NCBI GenBank assembly: GCA_049613665.1
Contig: JBMZCV010000126.1
Coordinates: 1 to 15,783 of the forward strand
Direction of reading: 5' to 3'
DNA length: 15,783 nucleotides
From: JBMZCV01 sp049613665
Lineage (GTDB): Bacteria > Bacteroidota > Bacteroidia > Chitinophagales > UBA2359
The notes under the pieces were generated by a model, which ran no database searches, had not been told where the DNA came from, and worked only from the letters and a program-made list of their open reading frames with translations. The translations under genes and the position numbers were made by a program. Below, piece by piece: positions 1-8,300 of this stretch (positions are counted from its first letter, which is position 1; each line of letters starts with the position of its first letter).

Positions 1-50
1 AAAAAAGAAATATTAACTACTACTTGTTATAAAAATGAACACCCAAATTG

Positions 51-638
51 TCAGACAACCGCATTTTTTAGCCCAAAAAAATTAGTTATTTGTTTTTTTT
101 CAGTACGAGTGTTTAAGTTTTCAAAAAATGAAGATAATAGCCCAAAACTACTTACCTCGAAACTCATCCAACAAGGTGGTTTTGATGGAGTTGTATATTT
201 GTTTTTGTAGTGTTTGATAAATCGTTCATCACTTCTATTAATTTCCTTTTGAAGTTTTGAAATATCTTTATTAAAATATATTAGATTACGAAACAATGAT
301 GAATTTGAATGCCAATGACTGCCATAAGACATTGCTAGTTGGTAAACAATTTGCGTTCTTAATGCAATTTCTATTTTTTCAAGGGCATCAAATATTAAGG
401 TTCTTAGTTGGCTATCAAATTGATAAAGTGCTACCAATTGTTCAAATGTAATTGGAGTAATAAAAGGTTGGTTAGGTTGATTATTATCTTGAAAAGGGTA
501 AGTATAAGCTCGAAAGCGGTAGTAACTAATTTTTTGCAAATGTTGAGTAGCTAATTGTTCATCACTAATTTCAAGTCCTTTGTTTTTTAACTTTGTAATT
601 TGTTCTTGAATGGAAAGTGTTGGCTTTTGGTACAACAT
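51..638 (-). CDS. Abi_2 (AbiF/AbiD-like) abortive-infection protein, C-terminally truncated
   Basis: The 195-residue product reads as the N-terminal two thirds of the Abi_2 family (AbiD/AbiF), HEPN-type RNases linked to phage abortive infection. Visible family signatures are the SYYR segment (K36-F49), the helical LYQFD...EKIEIALRTQ block (L71-Q96), the FIKHY segment (about 140-144) and PPCWMSFEVSSFG (P154-G166). Family members usually run to about 300 residues. They continue with a conserved tryptophan-containing helix and an RNxCAHH motif that supplies the HEPN catalytic Arg and His. Here the frame stops (TGA, 51-53) just after FFGLKNAVV, and the other two frames also close within the remaining 50 bases (stops at 20-22 and 13-15). 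I therefore infer a truncated, probably inactive toxin remnant. It lies downstream of a promoter, structured leader and terminator on the same strand (671-762). Confidence 0.8.
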   Translation of the reverse strand: MLYQKPTLSIQEQITKLKNKGLEISDEQLATQHLQKISYYRFRAYTYPFQDNNQPNQPFITPITFEQLVALYQFDSQLRTLIFDALEKIEIALRTQIVYQLAMSYGSHWHSNSSLFRNLIYFNKDISKLQKEINRSDERFIKHYKNKYTTPSKPPCWMSFEVSSFGLLSSFFENLNTRTEKKQITNFFGLKNAVV

Positions 639-669
639 TGTAGGAAGGAAATATCTTGTTATTAGGTAT

Positions 670-723
670 AAAAAAACGAAAGCTCGCCCATTTGAGCATC
701 AAAAGAGAGGCTTGGCGAGGCTT
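670..723 (-). terminator. Intrinsic terminator between promoter and AbiF-like gene
   Basis: The GC-rich stem (719-714 with 688-683, extended by AAG/CTT across a bulged C) is followed, 3 nt after the stem, by seven T residues on the minus strand (676-670). It lies 32 bases before the Abi_2 start, so the gene would be expressed by read-through only. Confidence 0.6.
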
Positions 724-726
724 GTT
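670..726 (-). ncRNA. Candidate small structured RNA upstream of the AbiF-like gene
   Basis: Between the promoter at 731-762 and the Abi_2 start at 638 there is room for an RNA of about 55 nt. Read on the minus strand, AAG plus CTCGCC (723-721, 719-714) pairs with GGCGAG plus CTT (688-680), a 9-bp stem with one bulged C. Inside it lies a perfect 5-bp hairpin, TTTGA-TGC-TCAAA (703-691). Seven T residues follow (676-670). The 5' part carries a direct repeat of AAGCCTC (723-717 and 713-707). I see the structure directly. Calling it an RNA antitoxin is inference from reports, as I recall them, that AbiF-type HEPN toxins are neutralised by an adjacent noncoding RNA. A transcription attenuator is the alternative. 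Confidence 0.5.
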
Positions 727-730
727 GATA

Positions 731-762
731 CAAATATAAGTGTTTTATTTTAATTATACAAA
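731..762 (-). promoter_or_regulatory. Bacteroidota-type promoter for the leader RNA and AbiF-like gene
   Basis: On the minus strand, TTTG (762-759) and TATATTTG (738-731) are separated by exactly 20 bp. This matches the Bacteroidota -33 TTTG / -7 TAnnTTTG consensus and has the same spacing as the tRNA-Asp promoter in this window. The predicted start site is near 725. Confidence 0.6.
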
Positions 763-792
763 CTTTATTTCGAAAATATTTAAACAAAAAAA

Positions 793-1074
793 ATGTTAGA
801 AATACGATTGAATTGTGAAAATTGTGATAAATCATTGCCAAACGAAAGTTCGGAAGCGATGATTTGTGCTTATGAATGCACATTTTGCAAAGACTGTGTA
901 GAGCAAATTTTGATGAATGTTTGCCCAAATTGTGGCGGTGGTTTCGAGAAAAGACCAACACGGCCAAAAGATGGTTTGCTCAAACATCCACCACGAAAAG
1001 ATAAGGTTTTGAAGCCTGTGATTTTCAATAAGTTTTTAGAGAAGAATAGGCATATTGATGCGAGGGAACGGTAA
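793..1074 (+). CDS. DUF1272 family small cysteine-rich protein
   Basis: The 93-residue protein matches the DUF1272 pattern I remember: MLExRxNCExCDK, then ECTFCxDC, then CPNCGG. It has eight cysteines at 8, 11, 25, 29, 32, 35, 44 and 47, and the CxxC pairs suggest two zinc sites. The C-terminal 45 residues are basic and proline-rich, ending in a helix. The function of the family is not known to me. The start codon follows an A-rich stretch with no Shine-Dalgarno sequence, typical of this phylum. The promoter-bearing gap to the Abi_2 gene is divergent: the -33 element of that promoter ends 30 bases before this start. The gene converges on the TPR lipoprotein with only 13 bases between the two stop codons. 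An open frame on the opposite strand is its shadow. Confidence 0.88.
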   Translation: MLEIRLNCENCDKSLPNESSEAMICAYECTFCKDCVEQILMNVCPNCGGGFEKRPTRPKDGLLKHPPRKDKVLKPVIFNKFLEKNRHIDARER

Positions 1075-1087
1075 GATTTCAATATGA

Positions 1088-1942
1088 CTAATGCCATTTG
1101 ATTTGATAAGGATATTTTATATGAATAGAATTATCTTCATTTATCGTAAAACCAGCTTTTCCATTTTTCTGTGCTATTTTGCCTAAAGCTTCTGCTGCTT
1201 CGGTTTTTCCGATACGTCTCAAAGCTTTTGATTTGTATAACTGTGCCTCTGAAAACTCTGGATAGCGTTCTAGTGCTTTATCAAAAAACAAAATGGCATC
1301 TTCATATTTATGTTGCTCATACTTGGCAATTGCGACATAATATAAATCTAAATGATGCACCCAATCTGCTCCACGCTCTGCCTTTTCTGTTGCGATTTCT
1401 TCGAGCAAGATTTTTTCGGCTTCCGCAAATTCGTGCAACTGAATTTTCGATAAAGCGATGTAAAATTTATAGGTATGATCCATGACATAGCTATTGCCAA
1501 AACGCTTGATGCAATCCTCAAAATCGGTTATGGCATCGCTATATGCTCTTGCAAAAATACATTTCATAAAAGCTCTATAATCCTGAAATTCCAATCTATC
1601 ATACTGAACGGCTTTGTCCAAATAAGGCATAGCCAATTCGTATTTTCCTTGCTTGAACAATGGCATTGCCTTTTGTTGCCACAGATATGCAACAGTAGGA
1701 TATTTTGCTAAAGCTATGTCTAACTCCTCTTGCCATTCGGTAGAAAAAAGTCCGTATTTTTCCAAAACTTCACTTCTAAATACTCGTGCAACTATTGAGT
1801 CGTGAGGCATTTCTGTTTCCGATATTGTATTTGAAATCATCTGCTTTTCCTTATTTGAAACAGATTTTTCTTGCTTGGTATCGGCACAAGAAATAGCTAA
1901 AAACAATCCTATTATTAAGCTAATGTATTTTATTTTTTTCAT
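1088..1942 (-). CDS. TPR-repeat lipoprotein
   Basis: I chose the internal ATG at 1942. It gives a 284-residue protein that opens with a lipoprotein signal (MKKIKYISLIIGLFLAISC, lipobox LAISC, acylated Cys19), whereas the upstream ATG (1990) would bury the signal and overlap the RDD gene. The mature part is helical with tetratricopeptide-like repeats. Clear ones are AYLWQQKAMPLFKQGKYELAMPYLDKAV and DLYYVAIAKYEQHKYEDAIL, the latter followed by FFDKALERYP. The 30 C-terminal residues are not TPR and end in a short beta-like tail. It should sit on the inner or outer membrane facing the periplasm and bind a protein partner. It starts 16 bases after the RDD gene stops, making it the last gene of the histidine kinase operon. 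The ligand is unknown. Confidence 0.85.
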   Translation of the reverse strand: MKKIKYISLIIGLFLAISCADTKQEKSVSNKEKQMISNTISETEMPHDSIVARVFRSEVLEKYGLFSTEWQEELDIALAKYPTVAYLWQQKAMPLFKQGKYELAMPYLDKAVQYDRLEFQDYRAFMKCIFARAYSDAITDFEDCIKRFGNSYVMDHTYKFYIALSKIQLHEFAEAEKILLEEIATEKAERGADWVHHLDLYYVAIAKYEQHKYEDAILFFDKALERYPEFSEAQLYKSKALRRIGKTEAAEALGKIAQKNGKAGFTINEDNSIHIKYPYQIKWH

Positions 1943-1958
1943 AAATATTTTCAGATAT

Positions 1959-2450
1959 TTAAGTTTTCTTTCTGCTACTTTGAACGACAATAGTTTTCGC
2001 CCATTTATCGTGCAAAGTCAGTCTTTTTTCATTGAAAAATACCCATGTAAAGCCAAAGCCGAAGGTAAGGTGTGAAATTATTTTGTAGAAATATCGCAAA
2101 TTAGCTTGCCGAAACGAGATAGTTTGCTGTTTTTGGTCAGTTATTTTGATGCCAACAAGCAATTTGCCAAGTGTTGCATTATATTTTGAGCTTTCTAGGA
2201 TAGAAAAATAGAGCCAATGGACAAAAAACAAGACAATATAAGGATTGGCCAAACCCCACACAATTTTAGTAATAGCTTGTTTCATCGAAACGGTTTCATA
2301 ATCAATGACAGGCATTAAAGTTGGCAATAATAAAACAACAGGAAAAAGGCCTAAACAAAAAACATCAATAAAATATGCTGCTAATCGTTGCCATATTTGA
2401 GCATATTTTATTGATGTTTGTTTTTGAGATTTAAATGCTATTTTAGTCAT
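1959..2450 (-). CDS. RDD family integral membrane protein
   Basis: This 163-residue protein has the RDD layout. The first helix carries RLAAYFIDV (R22, D29 conserved), and three hydrophobic segments lie at about 26-48, 64-86 and 119-139. The NATLGKLLVGIKITD loop (91-105) has the conserved glycines, followed by FRQANLRY (R114, R119) and the closing LHDKWAKTIVV with D148. RDD proteins are small inner-membrane proteins of mostly unknown role; some affect ion or solute exchange. It lies between a histidine kinase (26-base gap) and a TPR lipoprotein (16-base gap), so the three are almost certainly co-transcribed. A membrane part of the signalling unit is a reasonable inference, since the kinase itself has no membrane segment. 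Confidence 0.88.
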   Translation of the reverse strand: MTKIAFKSQKQTSIKYAQIWQRLAAYFIDVFCLGLFPVVLLLPTLMPVIDYETVSMKQAITKIVWGLANPYIVLFFVHWLYFSILESSKYNATLGKLLVGIKITDQKQQTISFRQANLRYFYKIISHLTFGFGFTWVFFNEKRLTLHDKWAKTIVVQSSRKKT

Positions 2451-2476
2451 TTATTAGATATTTTTTTTCTAATGAC

Positions 2477-4321
2477 TTAAATGTTATTTTTTGTTTTAGG
2501 AAGAATAATATAAAAAGTTGTTCCTTTGTTCACTTCCGAAGTGAGCCAAATTTTGCCTTTGAGTTTATCCACAATTTTTTTGCAAATAGCCAAGCCAATA
2601 CCTGTACCTTCATAATTTTCGGCTTCTAGCTGGCTAAAAATATGAAAGATCTCTTCTTGATTTTCCTCTGGAATACCAATACCATTGTCTGCTATCGAAA
2701 AAAGATAGTGATTTTCTTGTTCGCTACACCCAATATGTATCTTGCAAGATACGCCTTTTCTCCGAAACTTAATAGCATTGTGTATCAAGTTTTGAAACAA
2801 TTGGTTGATAAACAATTGCTTAGTATATATTTTCGGCATCATATCATAGCTTATCATCGCCTGATTATTTTCAATTTCATTTTTGAGCATCAAACAAATA
2901 CCTTCGATAACATCGCTAATTTCTACAAAACTAATAGTAGGCTCAATTCTATCCAATTTGGCATATTTCAATAATTCTACTAACAAGTTATTCATTTTGC
3001 TAGTACCTTCACTAATAAAATCAAACAGCTCTTTTTCGCTTTTGCTCATTTTTTTATATAACTTCTTATTGAGTATCTCGGCAAAAGAACGAATAGTGCG
3101 AAGTGGTTCTTTCAAGTCGTGAGCTACAATATAAGCATATTGTTGCAACTCGGCATTTGACTGTTGCAATTTAGTATTGTAGTCTTCTAGCTGTTCATTT
3201 TGAGTAGCAATTTGATGATTTTTGTCTTCCAACAATAATATTTCACGCTCTTTTTCGGCCAAAACGCCATTGAAGTTCCTATTTTCTTTATCTCTAATTA
3301 TATCTTTCTGAATAGCTATGATTTGTTTTGCACAATCATTGGCTTCTTTATACTTTTCATTTACCTCATAATAATTTTGCAGTCGCCCCAAACTATACTT
3401 GCGTAATTTGACAAAATCGCACTGTTCAGCAATAGTTAAACATTTTTGTTGATATACAAAAAATTGGTCATACTCTTTCAAATCAACGCATAGATTAGCC
3501 ATTTGTTGATAAGTAGTTGCTTCGTCTAATAATCGTTGATTATCTTGGCTTACCTTTAAAGCTTTTTCATAATAAGTTAAAGCGATTTCATATTTGCCCA
3601 AAATAGAATACGCCACGCCTAAATTTTGCAAACAAGCATATTTCAAACGATTAAGTTGTGGTTCATCATTAATTTTTAGATAAGCTTCTAAAAAATAGCT
3701 AACCGCAATTTCGGTTTTCTTTTGGCGTGCATAACAATTGCCCATACTTGCCAAACAATATAGCAAAGCAATTTTATTGTGATATTTTTTTGCCAATCGC
3801 AAGCCCTGACTCAAATAGCTCAACGCTTTGTCATATTGTTTTAGGCTCAAATACGCATTTCCCAAACCATTATATGTAATAGCTTGATGCTCATAGGCTT
3901 CATACGTCAATGATTCCAGATAATAATATAAGGCAGTATCGGTTTCTCGCTTTTTACCATACAATTTGCCATACAAATTGTACAATTCTGCAATTTTTCC
4001 TGTATTTTTTAGCGTATCTATTGCAATGCCCAGAGCAATTTGAATGTAGCGTTTTGCTAAATCAAATTTGCCTTGTTCACAAAAAATATCACCAATAAAA
4101 TAATAAATATCACAAGCTACCTGAAGTGAGTTAGAAGTATGAATATCTATCGCAAGTTTCAACGCATCTTCAGCATACTTAATAGCCATATCTGGCTTGC
4201 TCAATTGCAAACTTTTGGCTTTCTTAAACAAAGCTGTTAATTTTTTCATTTTATCTGCATATAGACCCGTAATATGAGATTTAGAAGGATAAATATTCAT
4301 GTTTGGTTGAATTAAGGTCAT
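2477..4321 (-). CDS. TPR-containing cytoplasmic sensor histidine kinase
   Basis: The 614-residue protein begins with about eight tetratricopeptide repeats (roughly residues 25-330), then a coiled coil (about 345-395), a HisKA dimerisation domain and a HATPase_c domain. The phospho-acceptor is H401 in VAHDLKEPLRTI. The ATP-binding boxes are all present: N box N511-N515 (NLIHN), G1 D545-P551 (DNGIGIP), F box IFHIFSQL (558-565) and G2 G572-G576 (GTGIG). No signal peptide, transmembrane helix or receiver domain is visible, so it should sense through protein contacts with the TPR array in the cytoplasm. No response regulator is encoded next to it, which makes it an orphan. It is the first gene of a minus-strand operon with the RDD protein and TPR lipoprotein. 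I saw no convincing promoter motif in the 100 bases upstream. Confidence 0.92.
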   Translation of the reverse strand: MTLIQPNMNIYPSKSHITGLYADKMKKLTALFKKAKSLQLSKPDMAIKYAEDALKLAIDIHTSNSLQVACDIYYFIGDIFCEQGKFDLAKRYIQIALGIAIDTLKNTGKIAELYNLYGKLYGKKRETDTALYYYLESLTYEAYEHQAITYNGLGNAYLSLKQYDKALSYLSQGLRLAKKYHNKIALLYCLASMGNCYARQKKTEIAVSYFLEAYLKINDEPQLNRLKYACLQNLGVAYSILGKYEIALTYYEKALKVSQDNQRLLDEATTYQQMANLCVDLKEYDQFFVYQQKCLTIAEQCDFVKLRKYSLGRLQNYYEVNEKYKEANDCAKQIIAIQKDIIRDKENRNFNGVLAEKEREILLLEDKNHQIATQNEQLEDYNTKLQQSNAELQQYAYIVAHDLKEPLRTIRSFAEILNKKLYKKMSKSEKELFDFISEGTSKMNNLLVELLKYAKLDRIEPTISFVEISDVIEGICLMLKNEIENNQAMISYDMMPKIYTKQLFINQLFQNLIHNAIKFRRKGVSCKIHIGCSEQENHYLFSIADNGIGIPEENQEEIFHIFSQLEAENYEGTGIGLAICKKIVDKLKGKIWLTSEVNKGTTFYIILPKTKNNI

Positions 4322-4509
4322 ATTAATAAAAACATTGATAAGCTTTATAAATTAGTAGAAAATATTAAGTGCCAAGCATAATTAATATAGCCTATTTAAA
4401 TTGCTAACACATTGAAAAGAAGCATATGAACTTCGGCAAGTGAGCAACTTATTTCTAATGTTTGATTAAAAACCCATCATTTTTAATTAGGAACTGTTCA
4501 GCACTAGCA

Positions 4510-4613
4510 ATTTTGGCTAAAAAATGTTTTTACCATGTATATTTTAGCTTTTTTTACTCAAAAGTGGTGCTTATTAAGCTTAAAAAAAATAATTTTACCT
4601 AAATAAAAAGTCT
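4510..4613 (+). repeat. Dispersed ~100-bp intergenic repeat, copy 1
   Basis: It opens with attttggctaaaaaatgt (4510-4527), identical to 8795-8812. Exactly 30 bases later comes ctcaaaagtggtgct (4557-4571), which aligns with gttcaaaaacggtgct in copy 2 at the same spacing. Similarity continues weakly to the 'cctaaa...aagtct' end. Both copies lie upstream of minus-strand genes. Confidence 0.55.
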
Positions 4614-5310
4614 AATTTTTGCTTTAAATAGCTTTTGTTAAATAGTTGTTTAAATTATTTGTTTTAAATAATATAGTTTGTTTGTCTTTATTAAATGTTT
4701 TCCAAAACACAAAACTCATATTAAATAAATTACACTCAAAGTGTGTCATACTAAAGTATTTTTTTATGAATACTTTGTTTTCTTGCAAAGAAAAAGCAAG
4801 AATATCATTTTTTAGGTAAAAATTTGTTTTTTTTGAAACCAAAATGCTTTTTTTTCGTAAACTAAAATATTAATTATGAATTAATTTTCTTGCATATTTT
4901 TACTATTGTTATTTTTGTATATAAAAACATTTCGACTAAATTACATATAGTTAAAACAACATATTTAGTAATAATGTTTAAACAAAAACTTAACAACATG
5001 AATTAATAAAATCTTGCACATACAAAACTTGTAAATAATTGCTCTTAATGTCAGAATTTCTATGAAAAAAAATAAAATAAAATCTCTGTCATTATCTATT
5101 TGATGTATTTTATCTTTTTTAAGTCATAAAAATTACTGTATAACTACAAAAACTTTACCAAGTATGTTGGAAAACTAGCAAGCTTATTTTTGTTTGCTAT
5201 ACCTTCTTCCCACAACAATTCAAGATTGCATCTAGCACAATATCAAGCTATTTAGTCTAAAACCATTGATTATCATACTTTAATACTTATAAAAAAACTA
5301 CATTAAAGAT

Positions 5311-5346
5311 TAAAATAGTATTACATTTAAACTGCTTACTATTTTA
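5311..5346 (-). terminator. AT-only hairpin downstream of the surface protein
   Basis: taaaatagta (5311-5320) and tactatttta (5337-5346) form a perfect 10-bp inverted repeat with a 16-base loop, 6 bases past the stop of the surface-protein gene. There is no clean T-run after it on the minus strand, so terminator function is only possible. Confidence 0.3.
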
Positions 5347-5352
5347 TTTTTT

Positions 5353-8300
5353 TTACTTTTTTAATACTTTTTTTACAACCATATCATTGCCATTTATTAT
5401 ATATACAAAGTATATTCCTAATGAAAGTGTACTAAAATCTATGCTATTCATACAGTTTAATGCTTCCTTATAATACTCTTTTCCATTGATATCTGCTACA
5501 ATAACTTGACTATCTGATTGATGAATAAAATGATTGTTTTCTATTTCAATAAATAGCTTTTCTTCAAAAGGATTGGGATAAACTTGCCAATTTAAAGCGT
5601 TTTTCTTATCTAAAAAGCCAACGTCGTCGTGCAAAACAATTAGTTCATCTATTGCTATACAATTGCTTGTTAAGTCTGTTACTGTAACGCTATAATTTCC
5701 AATTTCTTGCACAGAAATGATATTATTTATTTCTCCTGTACTCCATTCGTAAGAAACATTTTCGGTTGTTGCATCAAGTATTGCTGTTTCGCCCATGCTA
5801 ATTAGCAATGTATCTGCTCCCAAATCTACACTCGGAATGCTTGCACTTATAACTTGCACATTTGCTGTTGCCAAACAATCGAAGGCATCTGTAATACTCA
5901 CTTCATAATTGCCATCACTCACATTGTTAATATCTGGCGTTGTGCTGCCATTGCTCCACAAAATCTCATAAGGTGCAACTCCTCCAAATATAAGGACGTT
6001 TGCAGAGCCACTATTCTCTTCGCATATGCTGCTTGTATTCTCAGTTATCAAATCCATTTCGCTAATTAGCGGCACTTCAGCAACTAAAACGGTTTCGCAA
6101 CCCCAAGCATCATTTATCGTAACACTATAATTTCCATTTGCCAAATTGCTAAGACTGCTGCTATTGGGTGGCGACAAAACCGACCAATTGATTTCGTAAG
6201 GTGCTTCGCCATCTAAAATGTTTAAATTAATACTTCCATTGTTTTCGCCACAACTAGCAGCCTCTACAAAATCTATTTCGGCCGACAATTGACTGTTTTG
6301 ATTGGCTATCAAAATATTGTTTTTTATGTCTAAACAACCGTTTACATCTGTTACCGTAACACCATAAGTGCCTGCTGCTAGGTTTGAAGCAGTTGTGCCT
6401 GTTTGGCCATTGCTCCAAACAATATCGTAAGGTGCTGTTCCATTGTTGAGCGATAAAATGGCATTGCCATTGGCTTGTTCGCAGGTGGCATTATCTACAA
6501 AAGCATTGATAGAAAAAGGATTTTCGCTTATTATGCTGATTGTTTCTATCAATATACAGTCGTTGTTATCCGTAATTGTGACTGTGTGCAAACCTGCTCC
6601 CAAATTATTAACAAAATTACTCGTCGTATTGTTGCTCCAAACATAAGTATATGGTGCTGTTCCGCCTGTTGCTGTCGCAATTGCTATTCCATTGTTGAGG
6701 CTACAAGTCGCAGCATTTTGATTGATGGTGGCCGAAATGTCTGTTGTACCACTTATATTAATGCTTTCGACGAGTTCGCAATTTTGGTTGCTTTCGCTAA
6801 TTGTTACTGTATAATTTCCTGCTGCAAGATTATTTGCCAAAGGCGAATTTAAGGTAGCACTATGCGACCATTCATAGTTCAAAGTTCCGTTTGCTATTGT
6901 TGCATCAATAAAAATACTACCATTATTTTCGCCACAAGCAGCATTGTTGCTACTAATATTGTTTATGGTAGGGCCGCTTATTCCAACGACTGTTCCAGAA
7001 GCCGTAAAACTACAATTTGCTGCATCGGTAACTGTAACATTGTAGATACCTGCGGCTAAATTATTTTGTTGATTGCTACTAAAACCTATTCCATTTGACC
7101 AAAAAAAGCTCAAGTTTCCTGTGCCTCCACTTGCGATAACATTTAAGCTACCATTTGCCAAACCACAAGTTGCATTTTCGCTAGTCAAAGCAATTAAATT
7201 AGGTGCTGTTGCTTCATTTATGGTTATCACTACAATGTCTGAACAGTTGTTGCTATCCGTTGCAGTAACACTATACACGCCAGCCACCAGATTTGTAGCT
7301 ACTGAGCTATTCAAAACCACATTATGCGACCAATTGTATGTAACTGCACCAAAAAAGTTAGTAGCAACTACCTGCACATTTCCATTATTTTCTCCACAAC
7401 TTGCATTATTTTGTTGGGCAACATTTAGGTCTAAGCCATCATTGTTATTTATGGTAATGCTAATTTCATCTGAACAATTATTGTTGTCGCTTAGTGTTAT
7501 ACTATAAACGCCAGCCGCAAGTCCATTTGCCAAAGGCGAATTTAAATTTGAATTGTGCGACCATTCATAAGACAAATTATTTCCTGTAACGCTCAACAAA
7601 GCACTTCCATTATTTTGTCCACAGCTTGCACTCACTAAATTCACGTCTGTAATTGCGACATTTTGCGAAGCCGAAATCACAGTTTGTGTATTATTGCTGC
7701 AATCAAGTGCATCTGTCACCGTAACGGCATAAAAACCTGACGAAAGATTGTTGAGTGAGGCCGTATTTTGGCCTGTATTCCACTGATAAGTATAAGGAGG
7801 CGTTCCGCCAAAAACATTGAGGCCAATCACGCCATTATTTTCGCCACAAGAAGTAGAAATACTTGTCAGATTGATTTGTGGCGAGCTACACGAAAAGCCG
7901 CTAATATTGATGGTGTAATCTTCTGTTTCACCAAAAGCAAAACTTTCGCAAGCTTGCGGTGGATTGTCGCCAAAATCTACAAATTTCATACTCACACGCA
8001 TACGCTTAAAACCTGTTGTGATGCCGCTAGGAATGTTGATAAAAGCTTGTACGGCATTTGTCGAAACATTATTGCCATCATATACCAGCTCGTTGGCATC
8101 TTCAAAATCATTGTCGCCATTAAAATCTATCCAAACTCGCCAATATTCGGCAAAAGGAGTGCCTGAAAAAGCTGGCGTAAGATTCATCAAATAGCTTTGG
8201 CCTTGCTGCAAGTCCGTAACGAGATTCGTGAAATCGGCATAGCCATAATTGACACCTGAAAGATTGTTGAGCGTATGTATCGACACGCTTTCAATCCATT

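Larger units (their letters stand above)
4322..5352. other. AT-rich 1-kb intergenic gap
   Basis: No credible gene is seen. The stretch is very AT-rich. It holds one copy of a ~100-bp dispersed repeat (4510-4613), a short motif shared with the 14.3-kb region (aaaccattgattatca, from 5259) and an AT-only hairpin near the surface-protein stop (5311-5346). A 72-codon open frame at 4624-4842 on the minus strand looks like random AT-rich sequence. Confidence 0.6.

Noticed and set aside
662..967. 101-codon minus-strand open frame overlapping the DUF1272 gene
   Set aside because: It lies mostly antisense to a recognisable family and its product is rich in His, Phe and Lys with no domain. It also spans the promoter and terminator region.
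4624..4842. 72-codon minus-strand open frame in the 1-kb gap
   Set aside because: The composition is what random AT-rich DNA gives (Phe, Lys, Asn, Leu). There is no motif, signal peptide or promoter.
4910..4917. TATTTTTG as a plus-strand promoter element
   Set aside because: No plus-strand gene follows and the surrounding DNA is so AT-rich that chance matches are expected.
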